A stretch of 64,000 nt of DNA from a virus: positions 99,482-163,481 of IMG/VR virus record IMGVR_UViG_3300044739_000018; one strand, given 5' to 3'. Positions 26,017 through 34,392 of this stretch are shown in pieces. Under the pieces are notes generated by a model. It was not told the origin of the DNA, ran no database searches, and saw only the letters and a list, made by a program, of their open reading frames with translations. The position numbers were made by a program, and so were the translations under genes. Positions within the stretch are counted from its first letter, which is position 1. Every line of letters starts with the position of its first letter.

Positions 26017-26449
26017 GCGCCTGTAGCTGCTCCAGTAGGGCCAGCAGTCGCTCGGTAGTCGCAGCGATCTCCTTGGGGTCAACAGGCCGTCCGTTTGTGG
26101 GTACGTTGCCCCCCCAACCCTCAATCGTGTCGAGCGGGCGTACCCGTTCCGCAGGGCACTGGATCTTCGACGGGTCCTTGTGGCCGGTGAAGTTGATTCC
26201 CCAGATGTGGCGGAGGTACTGCCACTCCGGATGGTGGTCGCAGTACTCACACTCGTTCGGAGCGTGGAGGACTCCGGAGTCGCAGTGTGGGAACTGGACC
26301 TTCCCCGCACGTAGTTCGGTCTGCAAATCCACGTCAACGAAGCTCTCGACCAGATCGGGGTCGAAGTTCATGCCTTCGGCCCAGTGGGTGGGAGCGGTGG
26401 CGTCGTGGACCTTGCGCTTGAGTCTGGTCACCTTGCCCTGGAAGCTCAT
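25985..26449 (-). CDS. Hypothetical protein with Cys/His cluster
   Basis: 154 residues opening MSFQGKVTRLKRKVHDATAP, with FPHCDSGVLHAPNECEYCDHH, a plausible zinc site, and a helical C-terminus. Convergent overlap of about 30 nt with the 25525 gene. Confidence 0.65.
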   Translation of the reverse strand: MSFQGKVTRLKRKVHDATAPTHWAEGMNFDPDLVESFVDVDLQTELRAGKVQFPHCDSGVLHAPNECEYCDHHPEWQYLRHIWGINFTGHKDPSKIQCPAERVRPLDTIEGWGGNVPTNGRPVDPKEIAATTERLLALLEQLQALSSDLPDQGS

Positions 26450-26556
26450 GAGAACATCCTGTATAGCTCGCCACCGATGGCGCGTCCAACGCCCATGGCG
26501 AAGCCAAAGAGTATGGCGACGAAGACCCAGTAGGTGACAGCGGCAACAGTCTTCAT
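26446..26556 (-). CDS. 36-residue membrane protein
   Basis: GAGGAGGTCGT precedes the ATG; one helix (YWVFVAILFGFAMGVG). Stop overlaps the next gene's ATG. Confidence 0.6.
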   Translation of the reverse strand: MKTVAAVTYWVFVAILFGFAMGVGRAIGGELYRMFS

Positions 26557-26816
26557 ACGACCTCCTCGTAGGTTGCTTCGAAGATGGACTGCTTCACGGG
26601 CCAGCAGTCACCAGCGTCACCCACGCAAAGGTAGTCGCCGGGGTTGGCGACCATCGTGCCCTCCAGCGTGTGAACGATGAACGGCTCCGGGACTTGCAGC
26701 GCCCGAGTTGTGGCCGTCTTCTTGTAGGTCTTCCACGGCTCTGCGCTGGCGGCCACGAGCAACTTCTCGTCACCGTGGCTGAAGATCAGGCGACCGTGCT
26801 CGTCGCGCTCAGTCAT
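26553..26816 (-). CDS. Conserved-looking small phage protein
   Basis: 87 residues. The C-terminal part reads NPGDYLCVGDAGDCWPVKQS and FEATYEEVV, a pattern common in small phage proteins (PGDxxxxGxxGexxPxxxxxFxxtY). No biochemical role known. Confidence 0.7.
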   Translation of the reverse strand: MTERDEHGRLIFSHGDEKLLVAASAEPWKTYKKTATTRALQVPEPFIVHTLEGTMVANPGDYLCVGDAGDCWPVKQSIFEATYEEVV

Positions 26817-26982
26817 CGTCCACCTTCCTTGCTGCGAAGAACGTGAGATCGGCGTCGTGCCAAACCTTGGTCAACCAGCCAACGCCACCATCGAGATATT
26901 CAGCGGCGAGGGCCTGAGTGATTAGGCGGTCGACTTCTAGCTCAGACAGGCAGACTCGGAATTCGCCGTCCTCGACGCTCAT
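26809..26982 (-). CDS. Small hypothetical protein
   Basis: 57 residues from MSVEDGEFRVCLSELEVDRL. No motif. Overlaps genes on both sides. Confidence 0.6.
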   Translation of the reverse strand: MSVEDGEFRVCLSELEVDRLITQALAAEYLDGGVGWLTKVWHDADLTFFAARKVDDD

Positions 26983-27065
26983 GGCCCCATCTCCGCAATC
27001 AGGACGTACACCGTGCAGAGAACCCAGGCGCACAGTGTGATGATGATGGCTGTCCGTTCGCTCAC
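26979..27065 (-). CDS. 28-residue membrane peptide
   Basis: GGAGGTCAA precedes GTG; a single hydrophobic helix (AIIITLCAWVLCTVYVLIAE). Confidence 0.5.
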   Translation of the reverse strand: MSERTAIIITLCAWVLCTVYVLIAEMGP

Positions 27066-27691
27066 TTGACCTCCCCAATTGTGATACCCCGCGGCGTGGG
27101 GAACCTAAGTATGTTCAGATCCCCAGATAGTTCAGCAACGATTTCGTCATGCAGGTCGCGACCACTGGGGATCCGGTGCGAACCATGTTCCGGAGCAGAG
27201 TCATGGAAGGCCACGATGGTGCCCGCTCGCATGTACGGCCGATACCGCTGGAACTCCGGCACTCGAAGCTCGTACAAGCTGTCGAAGAACGCGAAGTCGA
27301 TGGGAGTCTGTGTGGGCCACCATTCCATGGAACTCGTGTGGTGGACCCGCACCGGCAGCGTGACGGAAACCGAAGGACACATGCGCTCCTCCGTCTCTCG
27401 GCAGCGTTCGATGTCGGCATCCATGGTGTCGAGGAACCCATGCCCGTTCCGCAGCAGTGCCGCACCGATGGCTACGGTCGTCTGACCGAAGGCGCACCCG
27501 GTCTCGACGCAGTAGTCAGGCTGAAGCCCACGGACGAGGCCGCCGATCATTGCCGACACCTCAACTTCCGTTGAGTCGCCGTCCGTGCTGGTCCAGTACT
27601 CCGGATGCGGGCACAGGGGCGTAGCCCACGTGAACCGATCCTCTGGTGCAGGCTCGCCAGGGATGTCGATGCCCGGTACTAGTCGAGCCAT
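27062..27691 (-). CDS. Class I SAM-dependent methyltransferase
   Basis: About 209 residues from MARLVPGIDIPGEP. It has VETGCAFGQTTVAIGAALL (motif I), DTMDAD (motif II acidic residue) and IDFAFFDSLYE (motif IV), matching the Methyltransf_24/cephalosporin-hydroxylase group that often acts on sugars or polysaccharides. It lies some 5 kb from the glycosyltransferase operon and may serve the same pathway. Confidence 0.8.
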   Translation of the reverse strand: MARLVPGIDIPGEPAPEDRFTWATPLCPHPEYWTSTDGDSTEVEVSAMIGGLVRGLQPDYCVETGCAFGQTTVAIGAALLRNGHGFLDTMDADIERCRETEERMCPSVSVTLPVRVHHTSSMEWWPTQTPIDFAFFDSLYELRVPEFQRYRPYMRAGTIVAFHDSAPEHGSHRIPSGRDLHDEIVAELSGDLNILRFPTPRGITIGEVK

Positions 27692-28734
27692 ACCCTGTAT
27701 TCCGCCGTGATTCCGTTGTCCGGGTGCATGAAGAACAACCACTGGTTCGGGAATCCGACCGCAGCTAGCTGCTCCATGGCATAGGTGTTCGTGCTCTCTG
27801 TGGAGCCGTTCACGTAGACCATCTTGGTGTTGAGCACGAAGCTGGTCGGCTGGTGCCAGTGTCCGCACACGGCGTAGTCGAAGTGCTCGGGGATGGCACC
27901 GACGCCCCAGCCCAGCACCTTCTTGTTGAATCCATACCAGGGCATGCCAGCAAAGCCGCCCCTGATCTGGTCGCCATGGAACAGCAGCGCCGACTTCTTG
28001 CCATAGGTGTCGACCGCATACCAGTTCCGGTCATGCTGTCCATCCGGAATGGTCCAAGTGATACGGGTTTCGGCAGCTAGTAGCTGCTGAACGATGCGAT
28101 ACAACATGCGGTCGGCATTCGTCTCTGGGTCATAGTCCCGCCGCGACCTGCCACCCAGTGCGCCGTGGTTGCCGATAACGGCCGTTACATGGATGGTGTC
28201 GAATCTGGTCAGCATCTTGCGCAGGAAGTTGACCATGATGCGTGGGCCGTCCACGGTGACCTGTCGGTACAAGCTGGCGTCGATGAGGTGCTGCTGACCC
28301 GGGAAGATGAGTTCACCCTCCACGATGTCACCCAGCACCCAGCACCGCAGCTCGTTCACCGGATGGTGCGAACCCTGGATGTCGGCAAGCTCGATCACCT
28401 TGTCGCCGTACTGCTCGATGCGCTTCTCGCACACATCAGAGTCGTAGTCCGGAGTGATCTTGGCTAGCTGCCAGTCGGATAGCACCGCAATCGCAGCTTC
28501 GGGTGTTGTGGCCTGCTTCTTGGTCGGCTTCTTGACCCGAGGAACCTTGGGGATACGCAGGCCCTGATGTGCGTCCTTCACGGCGGCGTAGATGGCTTCG
28601 ACAAGTTCAGCCTTTGATGACTTCGCCTTGTCCAGCGCCCTCAACGTCCGTGCATGAGCAGAGCGGAGTTCGTCGAGCTGCTGTATCGAGTCGATCTGTT
28701 CCTTGATGGCGTCCCGTGCGTTGGGCTTAGCCAT
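27679..28734 (-). CDS. Calcineurin-like metallophosphoesterase
   Basis: About 351 residues from MAKPNARDAIKEQ. After a helical N-terminal domain it shows LSDWQLAKI, LGDIVEG, VIGNHGALGGR, LFHGDQIRGG and VCGHWHQPTS, which is the metallophosphoesterase order DxH/GDxxE/GNHG/H/GHxH with the first motif altered to DWQ. Phage homologs act as DNA nucleases or 2',3'-cyclic phosphodiesterases. The altered first motif should be checked. Confidence 0.82.
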   Translation of the reverse strand: MAKPNARDAIKEQIDSIQQLDELRSAHARTLRALDKAKSSKAELVEAIYAAVKDAHQGLRIPKVPRVKKPTKKQATTPEAAIAVLSDWQLAKITPDYDSDVCEKRIEQYGDKVIELADIQGSHHPVNELRCWVLGDIVEGELIFPGQQHLIDASLYRQVTVDGPRIMVNFLRKMLTRFDTIHVTAVIGNHGALGGRSRRDYDPETNADRMLYRIVQQLLAAETRITWTIPDGQHDRNWYAVDTYGKKSALLFHGDQIRGGFAGMPWYGFNKKVLGWGVGAIPEHFDYAVCGHWHQPTSFVLNTKMVYVNGSTESTNTYAMEQLAAVGFPNQWLFFMHPDNGITAEYRVWLD

Positions 28735-28990
28735 GTGAACCTGCCGGGCACGTGCAAACTCCACGACGATGCCGCTGGATGGCAGGAGACGAGATCTCGA
28801 ATCCCTTGGACCTCAGCACCTTGGAGATGGTCGTTCCGTAGATCACGGGGTCTGACATGGCTTCTGCCAAGGCTCCTCTGTCTGCGGGTGGAAGCTTCTC
28901 CAGGGCTTTCTTCACTGGGCAATGCACGTTGGACGTAAGTTGCGCGTCCTTGGCCGACTTCAACATCGCTGCCAAGCTGTCGCTCGCCAT
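28727..28990 (-). CDS. Small phage protein with HRRGxCxC tail
   Basis: 88 residues from MASDSLAAMLKSAKDAQLTS. The pattern CPVKKALEKLP, a helix-turn-helix-like middle (YGTTISKVLRSKGFEISSPA) and the tail RHRRGVCTC is common in actinobacteriophages. Probable DNA-binding protein. Confidence 0.7.
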   Translation of the reverse strand: MASDSLAAMLKSAKDAQLTSNVHCPVKKALEKLPPADRGALAEAMSDPVIYGTTISKVLRSKGFEISSPAIQRHRRGVCTCPAGSHG

Positions 28991-29109
28991 GCACGTCTCC
29001 TTGTTCGCCTCACTATCCGTCGACGTGCGTGTCGCTCTATTTGAGCTTCTGACGATTGGTTCGGTCGCGTGGTAGGCCGATACCTCTAGTGAGGATGAGG
29101 AGGAGCGCC

Positions 29110-29361
29110 ATGGCGGAGGAAAGCAAGCCCGTAGAGGAGCCGAAGCTGGACGAGGCACTGGTCGAGGATCTGGACCTCACGGAGATCGTCTCGGTCGTAC
29201 AGCGCCCCGGGGAGTTCATCGAGGTGGACGCGGGGGACACGGATCCGGACACGGCAATCGCCATGCTCGTCAAGGGCCTTTTCTCATACGTCATGGACGA
29301 ACTCTGCTACGAGGAAGACCTGGACTTCGAGGACGATCCGGACGAGGAAACTCCCGCCTGA
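29110..29361 (+). CDS. Very acidic hypothetical protein
   Basis: GAGGAGGAG precedes ATG; 83 residues, about one third Asp/Glu, opening MAEESKPVEEPKLDEALVED. It could be a DNA mimic or a small regulatory protein; no motif. Confidence 0.7.
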   Translation: MAEESKPVEEPKLDEALVEDLDLTEIVSVVQRPGEFIEVDAGDTDPDTAIAMLVKGLFSYVMDELCYEEDLDFEDDPDEETPA

Positions 29362-29368
29362 CGCGAAA

Positions 29369-29401
29369 CAGCCCACCTCCGCGGATGGAAAAGGTGGGCT
29401 G
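29369..29401. terminator. Bidirectional terminator-like hairpin
   Basis: CAGCCCACCT and AGGTGGGCTG form a 10-bp stem over a 13-nt loop, between the plus-strand 29110 gene and convergent minus-strand lysis genes. Confidence 0.65.
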
Positions 29402-29452
29402 CTTCGGTCAACGGTGGGGGGGTTGACCCGGGCACCGTATCAGGCGGGCTGG

Positions 29453-29758
29453 TCAGTCGCCAGTCCGATCCTCCTGCTCCTCGGACTCCTGCGTCTCCGG
29501 CTGAGCCTGCTCGGGCGTCTCGCCCGGGGTCTCCTCCGTGGTGGCCTCGTCGCTGGTAGCTCCCATGGTTGTCTTCGCTCCTCTGCTGATTCGGTTTAGG
29601 TCCATACCCAGCCGGTCGAAGTCGGCCTTCAACTCGTTGATCTCGCGGAACTGCGTGTTCAAGGTTGGTTCGGTTGGCTGGCGGAACAACAGTAGCCCAG
29701 ACAACCCCAGAATGAACAGGATTGAGAAGGTGAGACAGGCGATGGCGAATCGTCTCAC
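29453..29758 (-). CDS. Single-pass membrane protein with acidic tail
   Basis: 101 residues: short basic N-terminus, transmembrane helix (IACLTFSILFILGLSGLLLF), coiled-coil-like middle and a Glu/Thr/Gln-rich tail. The GTGA-type overlap couples it to the Rpf transglycosylase, suggesting a lysis accessory or spanin-like role. Confidence 0.65.
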   Translation of the reverse strand: MRRFAIACLTFSILFILGLSGLLLFRQPTEPTLNTQFREINELKADFDRLGMDLNRISRGAKTTMGATSDEATTEETPGETPEQAQPETQESEEQEDRTGD

Positions 29759-30495
29759 CGGACGAGGCTCCGCCGCAGGCGTTCAACCGCCATTCCGAGG
29801 TAGACGGCCATGAAGATCATGCCCAGGACGTGCAGGAACCCAGGGCCGCTGTTGACGATGACTGGCGGGCGTTCGTCCAGGATCATGGGAAGTTCAGGAG
29901 ACGCGACCTCGGTGGCCCGCAGTCCGAGCTTGCGGGCGCAGTAGGGCCACTGGCCCCAACCGCTTCGGGCCTGGAGCTTCTGTGCCAGCGCGAGTTGCGT
30001 CCCATACGGATGGTCGATGGGGTTGCCGGTTCCCCCGACAGACCGCCAGGTGCCCACCGTGAACTGGAAGGCACCGAAGTACTTCCCGCCGCCACCGACC
30101 GCGCGGGGATTGCCGCCCGATTCGCAGGCAGCGAGTCGGCCCCAAATGTCACCGGAAACGACTCGTTCGGGTGCAGCCTGGGGGGCAACACGGGGACGGC
30201 TTCGAGCGGCCTGCTTCGCCTGTTCTTGTGCTGCTGCAACTCGCTGGGCGCGGGCCTTGGCTCGTGCGTCTTCTTCGATCTGCTCCCGATAGGCGGCGCC
30301 AGCGGCTTCTCGTTCTGCCTGTTCTGCGACGAAACGAGCTTCGCTAGCTTTCTGCTCGTTGCTCAACCGCAGCAGTTCATCGACGCCTGGACCGGTTACC
30401 ATCCCGACTTCCGTCTTGGGGCTTTCCGGGGCAAACTGGATAATTCCACCTACTACGGCTGCCATTAGGCATGCCGCTACCAAGGCTCGTTTCAT
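29755..30495 (-). CDS. Rpf-type lytic transglycosylase with two membrane anchors
   Basis: 246 residues. The N-terminal hydrophobic helix (ALVAACLMAAVVGGIIQF) is followed by a coiled coil of about 80 residues. The catalytic domain reads GDIWGRLAACESGGN with the essential Glu, then YFGAFQFTVGTWRSVGG and WGQWPYC, as in actinobacterial resuscitation-promoting factors that cleave peptidoglycan glycan strands. A C-terminal helix (FLHVLGMIFMAVYLGMAV) adds a second anchor, unusual for Rpf. It is either the endolysin or a virion-independent wall-remodelling enzyme. AAGGGAG precedes the ATG. Confidence 0.87.
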   Translation of the reverse strand: MKRALVAACLMAAVVGGIIQFAPESPKTEVGMVTGPGVDELLRLSNEQKASEARFVAEQAEREAAGAAYREQIEEDARAKARAQRVAAAQEQAKQAARSRPRVAPQAAPERVVSGDIWGRLAACESGGNPRAVGGGGKYFGAFQFTVGTWRSVGGTGNPIDHPYGTQLALAQKLQARSGWGQWPYCARKLGLRATEVASPELPMILDERPPVIVNSGPGFLHVLGMIFMAVYLGMAVERLRRSLVR

Positions 30496-30583
30496 GGGGA
30501 CTCCCTTCTCACCGGCAGCGGGGCGCGCCGGACTAGTCCTGATGGGCCGGGAAGTGAATGACCCTAGTACATCGACAGGGGGA

Positions 30584-30612
30584 TTGACAAGACCGAGGAT
30601 TTGTGATCAAGT
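30584..30612 (+). promoter_or_regulatory. Possible promoter for the 30.6-34.4 kb gene run
   Basis: TTGACA (30584-30589), 17-bp spacer, TCAAGT as a weak -10, 33 nt before the first gene. The -10 match is poor. Confidence 0.4.
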
Positions 30613-30644
30613 GTTTGGCAACCGAACAGTGATGGAGGAAATGG

Positions 30645-31007
30645 ATGACGAACAAGCGCAAGGGTGACGACGAGAAGCGCAAGGCCGAGGCTGAGAAGTT
30701 TCGGGAGAAGGTCGAGGAGCTTGCCGATGGCGCTCGCAAGATCGGCCTCTACTTGGAGGATGCCGGTGTCGTTCCCGGGCCTGATGACGCCTTCGATCAG
30801 CCGACGATGGTGCTCGTCTGCAACTTCAACGTGGGCGACCAGGCTTGGTCCACCCGCGTGCAGGAAGGTGCCGACTTCGAGAAGATGGAGACCAACGTCA
30901 AGCAGTTGGAGCGCGAGATGGACCAGTCCGAGTTCAACGCCCTCCAGGAGCGCCTGGCGCGTGGCGAAATCTTCAAGCCGCTGGATGAGGAGGAGGGCGA
31001 CGAGTGA
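30645..31007 (+). CDS. Charged coiled-coil protein
   Basis: ATG after GGAGGAAATGG; 120 residues opening MTNKRKGDDEKRKAEAEKFR, acidic C-terminus. It starts a run of overlapped genes. Not recognised. Confidence 0.7.
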   Translation: MTNKRKGDDEKRKAEAEKFREKVEELADGARKIGLYLEDAGVVPGPDDAFDQPTMVLVCNFNVGDQAWSTRVQEGADFEKMETNVKQLEREMDQSEFNALQERLARGEIFKPLDEEEGDE

Positions 31008-31252
31008 GGCAACAGAAGGTCACTACGCGCAGCAAGCTGAACGGAAAGCAGTGCCCGCTCTGCCGACGCGTCCTTCGCATTGATGAGGCGGCGCTCGTCG
31101 TCGGTGAGGCATTCAACGGCTACGTCTATCACCGAGACTGCATCGAGCGCCTGCTCGCAGATACGCCGTATGATGGTAACCCGTCTGCGGCGGTGCAGGT
31201 AGAGGAGCAGTTCGAATCGCTGCGTCAGCAGTTGACAGAGAGGTACTCGTGA
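31004..31252 (+). CDS. Zinc-ribbon protein
   Basis: GTG start, 82 residues with QCPLCRRVL near residue 17 and YHRDC near 43, a C2HC-type site. Overlaps both neighbours by 4 nt. Confidence 0.7.
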   Translation: MRQQKVTTRSKLNGKQCPLCRRVLRIDEAALVVGEAFNGYVYHRDCIERLLADTPYDGNPSAAVQVEEQFESLRQQLTERYS

Positions 31253-31677
31253 ACCCTGAGTGCCGCTTGTGTGGCAACTGTCATCCATATGACGTGTATT
31301 GCGAGGATCATCTACAGGAGACCTATATGTGGAGTACTACGACCAAGAAACAGATCTACACGCAGTCCCGGGAGGACCCTTGGGCTGACATGCTGCCCGA
31401 GGATGGCAAGGTCGTGGAGCTTCGCAGAGTCAAGGCGGGGGATGAGCTTCACGACCAGCAATGCTCTGCCTGTGGAGAAAGGACCAAGGCTCGTCAGACA
31501 GTGCTGGCCCTGCTCACCATGGATGGTTCGTACAAGCGAGCCATCATTCACCTGACCTGTCTGGAGCTTTACCTGGACGAGCTTCCTGACGAGACGGGCT
31601 TCGCAACGAAGCGTCGGGAAAAGGCAACCGCTGGGCTGGTTGCCCTGGAGAAAGACCTGGCGGCAAAGGCAGTATGA
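31249..31677 (+). CDS. Two-zinc-site protein
   Basis: GTG start, 142 residues. CRLCGNCHPYDVYC at the N-terminus and QCSACGERTKAR in the middle. The tail is helical. Likely paralogous in style to the 31004 product. Confidence 0.7.
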   Translation: MNPECRLCGNCHPYDVYCEDHLQETYMWSTTTKKQIYTQSREDPWADMLPEDGKVVELRRVKAGDELHDQQCSACGERTKARQTVLALLTMDGSYKRAIIHLTCLELYLDELPDETGFATKRREKATAGLVALEKDLAAKAV

Positions 31678-31913
31678 CGAACGACCGGCTCGACAAGGTT
31701 GTGCCGTTCATCGAAACGTACATGGCCGAGCGCGGCTTCGCGCCGTCCACCCGCGAGCTTGCTGCGGGCCTCGGGTTCAAATCCACCGAGAGCATCCACC
31801 GATACCTCATTCGGTTGCGTGATGATGGCGCAATCGAATGGGAGCCGGGAAAGGCCCGGACTCTAAGGGTGGTTGCTCATGGCGACACAGGGGATTACGG
31901 AGAGCGGATATAG
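31674..31913 (+). CDS. LexA-type winged-helix DNA-binding protein
   Basis: 79 residues matching the LexA N-terminal domain: VVPFIETYMAERGFAPSTRE, LAAGLGFKSTESIHRYLIRL, DDGAIEWEPGKARTLRV. The autoproteolytic domain is absent, so it could bind SOS-like operators without RecA-driven cleavage. It may repress host SOS genes or phage promoters. Confidence 0.85.
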   Translation: MTNDRLDKVVPFIETYMAERGFAPSTRELAAGLGFKSTESIHRYLIRLRDDGAIEWEPGKARTLRVVAHGDTGDYGERI

Positions 31914-32331
31914 CCGCGCCCTAAATGCTGCGTGTTCAGGTGGCGGAGCGGGCACCGGCACGGCCACTTCTGGCGCTGCATGGGACCCGAGCAGTTTCGT
32001 CAGCAGCAGCACGATCACGTTCGGCAACACCCCTGTACCAGTATGTCCTGCGGGCCATGTGGCGGGAGAGAACTACGCCGAGTATCTCGACGGCGAGATC
32101 GCTACCAACTGTGAGTCCTGCGGGCAGCGCATCACCTTCAAGTCCTTGCCGGGTGGGGTACCACTACTCCGCCTGAAGTTCCTGCTGGAACAGGTGATGG
32201 GCGCAGAGGAAGTCACGAGCCGCATGCTTGAGGACTTCGGCGCCGTCAAGGACGCGCTCCAGACCGAGCGACAGGTGCTAGATGCCGCCGATGCACTCCT
32301 CGCCGTCGCGCAGGCGCTGCTGGAAAAGTGA
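31879..32331 (+). CDS. Hypothetical protein with Cys knuckle
   Basis: ATG 31879 (TTG 31873 also possible), 150 residues. Ser/Gly-rich N-terminus, then VCPAGHVAGENYAEYLDG and CESCGQR, then helices. Overlaps the LexA-like gene by 35 nt. Confidence 0.65.
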   Translation: MATQGITESGYSRALNAACSGGGAGTGTATSGAAWDPSSFVSSSTITFGNTPVPVCPAGHVAGENYAEYLDGEIATNCESCGQRITFKSLPGGVPLLRLKFLLEQVMGAEEVTSRMLEDFGAVKDALQTERQVLDAADALLAVAQALLEK

Positions 32332-32741
32332 TGCAAGTGGAACTGCGGTTCCCGGTGCCCAATCGACCCCTCAGCATCAACGAGGCCAACTCGATGCGTC
32401 ACTGGGCTGCGAAGAAGCGTCGACTCGATCCGTGGAAGGAAGCGGTTCAGTGGGCCTGGCGTGACGCGCAGTCGTACCAGTGGATCGTGCGAGACAAGCC
32501 AACGCTCGTTGAGATCGAGATTCCCTTCAACACGAAGCGTCGGCGGGACCCGCACAACTACACGGGCACCATCATGAAGACGGTGGTGGATGCCCTCGTC
32601 ACCAAGACGAAGGGCGGCGAGGTCGTGTGGAACGGGGCTTGGCCGGACGACACTCCGGAGTGGATCGAGACGGCTGAACCCGTGCTCGTAGAGGGGGACG
32701 AAGTGGTCATTCGCCTTACTCCGAGGCGTGCCGGTGCTTGA
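32328..32741 (+). CDS. RusA-like Holliday junction resolvase
   Basis: GTG start, 137 residues. RRRDPHNYTGTIMKTVVDAL and then WNGAWPDDTPEW match the RusA pattern of a central DPxN helix and a downstream DD metal site. RusA enzymes resolve four-way junctions during recombination-driven phage replication. An exact CAACGNNCGTTG copy is at 32500. Confidence 0.8.
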   Translation: MMQVELRFPVPNRPLSINEANSMRHWAAKKRRLDPWKEAVQWAWRDAQSYQWIVRDKPTLVEIEIPFNTKRRRDPHNYTGTIMKTVVDALVTKTKGGEVVWNGAWPDDTPEWIETAEPVLVEGDEVVIRLTPRRAGA

Positions 32742-33447
32742 TTTCGCTGTTGGCTGCCCCGTGCGGAAGCGGGCATGGATCTTGCCTCTCTGGTTCGAGC
32801 ACATCGAAGCCGCATGTGCAGAGGTCAGCGTGTCACCAACGTACGTTTTCGTCGTTGACATGGAGGACCTCGAAACCACCGAATGCATCTTGCAAGAGAC
32901 CTCGAAGCGTCGCCGGGAAGTTGTTCTCGTGCCCGCTCAGGAGCCATCACGACCTGACATTCGGGTGTGGAACGAGGACCGCTACCACCACATGGTCTAC
33001 CTGCGGAACCTCCTCCTCGACAGCGTTCGGACCATTGGGCCAGATCTGTTCTGGTCGGTGGACAGCGACATGCTCGTCCATCCGGAGGCGTTGATGTACG
33101 CCATCGACGCTCTCCGGCGGTTCGATGCAGTCGCGTCCCGGGCCTATCTCTCGGAGGGGCAGGACACTCGCTGTCCCAATTGGGCCACCTACACGCGCAT
33201 GGGCGGGTTGTCGCGGCAGGACATGGATGGCGGCTCGTTTGCGGTCGGCGTAATCATGGCGATCAAGCTCATGACGCCCCCTGCGTACAAGGTGGACTAC
33301 TCGTGGAATCACCAGGGCGAGGACATCGGCTGGAGCTTGGCAGCCAAGCGACTGGGACTGACTCTCGGTTGGGATTCTCGCACCACGTCGAAGCACGTCT
33401 TCCATCCATGGGAACTGGACAAGGTGGATATCCGATGCGGCTACTAG
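32728..33447 (+). CDS. GT-A glycosyltransferase 1
   Basis: 239 residues; VGCPVRKRAWILPLWFEH at the N-terminus, LFWSVDSDMLVHPEAL carrying the DxD nucleotide-sugar metal site, and a C-terminal GEDIGWSLAAKRLG segment typical of GT2-like folds. First of six transferases in the operon. Ends TAG, overlapping the next ATG. Confidence 0.82.
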   Translation: MPVLDFAVGCPVRKRAWILPLWFEHIEAACAEVSVSPTYVFVVDMEDLETTECILQETSKRRREVVLVPAQEPSRPDIRVWNEDRYHHMVYLRNLLLDSVRTIGPDLFWSVDSDMLVHPEALMYAIDALRRFDAVASRAYLSEGQDTRCPNWATYTRMGGLSRQDMDGGSFAVGVIMAIKLMTPPAYKVDYSWNHQGEDIGWSLAAKRLGLTLGWDSRTTSKHVFHPWELDKVDIRCGY

Positions 33448-34238
33448 AACCCGGTCTCGACATCGTGATGGTGAACTATCGGACACCAGACGATTTCGAG
33501 TCCTGGCTGAACTCGTTTCTCAAGAACGAGCCGTCGTATCCATATGACCTCTGGCTAGCCAACGTGGAACCAAGGGACTGGGACCAACGGCATGGCCGGT
33601 TCATGCACGACCTCATGCCGTTGGCGACGTACGCCGAGTTCCCCACCAACGTGGGCTATGCCACCGCTGTGAACCGGTGCCTGGAAGAAGGCAGCCGCAT
33701 GGTGATCGCTGCGTTCAATGCTGATACGCGGATCACCCCAGGCGTACTGGATGCGTGTTACGAGAAGCTACTGGCTCGCCCCGACTGGGGCATCCTAGGC
33801 CCTCGCAGCACCGATGAGATGTTGCGTATCACGCATGGTGGCATCTTGGGATCACCCCAGAGACCGCAACTTCGTGGCTGGATGCAGCGTGATACCGGAC
33901 AGTTCAATGATGTCCGTGATGACGCCGTCTCGGTGAGCGGCTCAGCCTACTTCTGCAAGCGGGCAGTGTGGGAGGAGCTAACCAACTGCCCCATCTACCA
34001 GGAGGTAGCGGAAGGCGCCGAGGGTGCCTTCCTGCCAACTCAGCACTACTACGAGGAGACAGCGTGCTCGTACCACGCCGTAGCCCACGGCTACAAGGTC
34101 GTCTATGACGGCGAGGACCATCTGGTCCACATATGGCACCGTGCCTCCCCCGTGGGTGGCTGGGCCGAGCAGCAGATGGGTGCCAGCCGCGAGTTCTTCC
34201 GAGTCTTCTGTGATGCCCACGGCATCCCTCACGACTGA
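33435..34238 (+). CDS. GT2 glycosyltransferase 2
   Basis: 267 residues from MRLLEPGLDIVMVNYRTPDD. FPTNVGYATAVNRCLEEG and MVIAAFNADTRITPG are the GT2 donor-binding pattern, with NAD replacing the usual DxD, and YYEETACSYHAVAHGYKVVY near the C-terminus. The altered DxD leaves activity uncertain. Confidence 0.82.
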   Translation: MRLLEPGLDIVMVNYRTPDDFESWLNSFLKNEPSYPYDLWLANVEPRDWDQRHGRFMHDLMPLATYAEFPTNVGYATAVNRCLEEGSRMVIAAFNADTRITPGVLDACYEKLLARPDWGILGPRSTDEMLRITHGGILGSPQRPQLRGWMQRDTGQFNDVRDDAVSVSGSAYFCKRAVWEELTNCPIYQEVAEGAEGAFLPTQHYYEETACSYHAVAHGYKVVYDGEDHLVHIWHRASPVGGWAEQQMGASREFFRVFCDAHGIPHD

Positions 34239-34248
34239 GGGGAGGGAG

Positions 34249-34362
34249 ATGCGCAAGCTTCGCAAGGCGAAGAAGCGGTTGGAAGCACGTCGGGAGGCGT
34301 ACGACGGCAGCAAGATCGCCAACACGTCGGGCTATCACCGCCCGGGTTCACTCAAGAAGTAA
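34249..34362 (+). CDS. 37-residue basic protein
   Basis: GGGGAGGGAG precedes ATG; opens MRKLRKAKKRLEARREAYDG, an extended basic helix. The tail NTSGYHRPGSLKK recalls a phage packaging or head-associated peptide, but it is unassigned. Confidence 0.6.
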   Translation: MRKLRKAKKRLEARREAYDGSKIANTSGYHRPGSLKK

Positions 34363-34366
34363 CTCT

Positions 34367-34384
34367 GTCACCGTGCGGTGACAT
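34367..34384. terminator. Perfect hairpin TGTCACCG-TG-CGGTGACA
   Basis: Eight-base arms just after the 34249 gene and before two CAACGNNCGTTG palindromes. Likely end of the upstream transcript. Confidence 0.5.
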
Positions 34385-34392
34385 TTCCAGCT

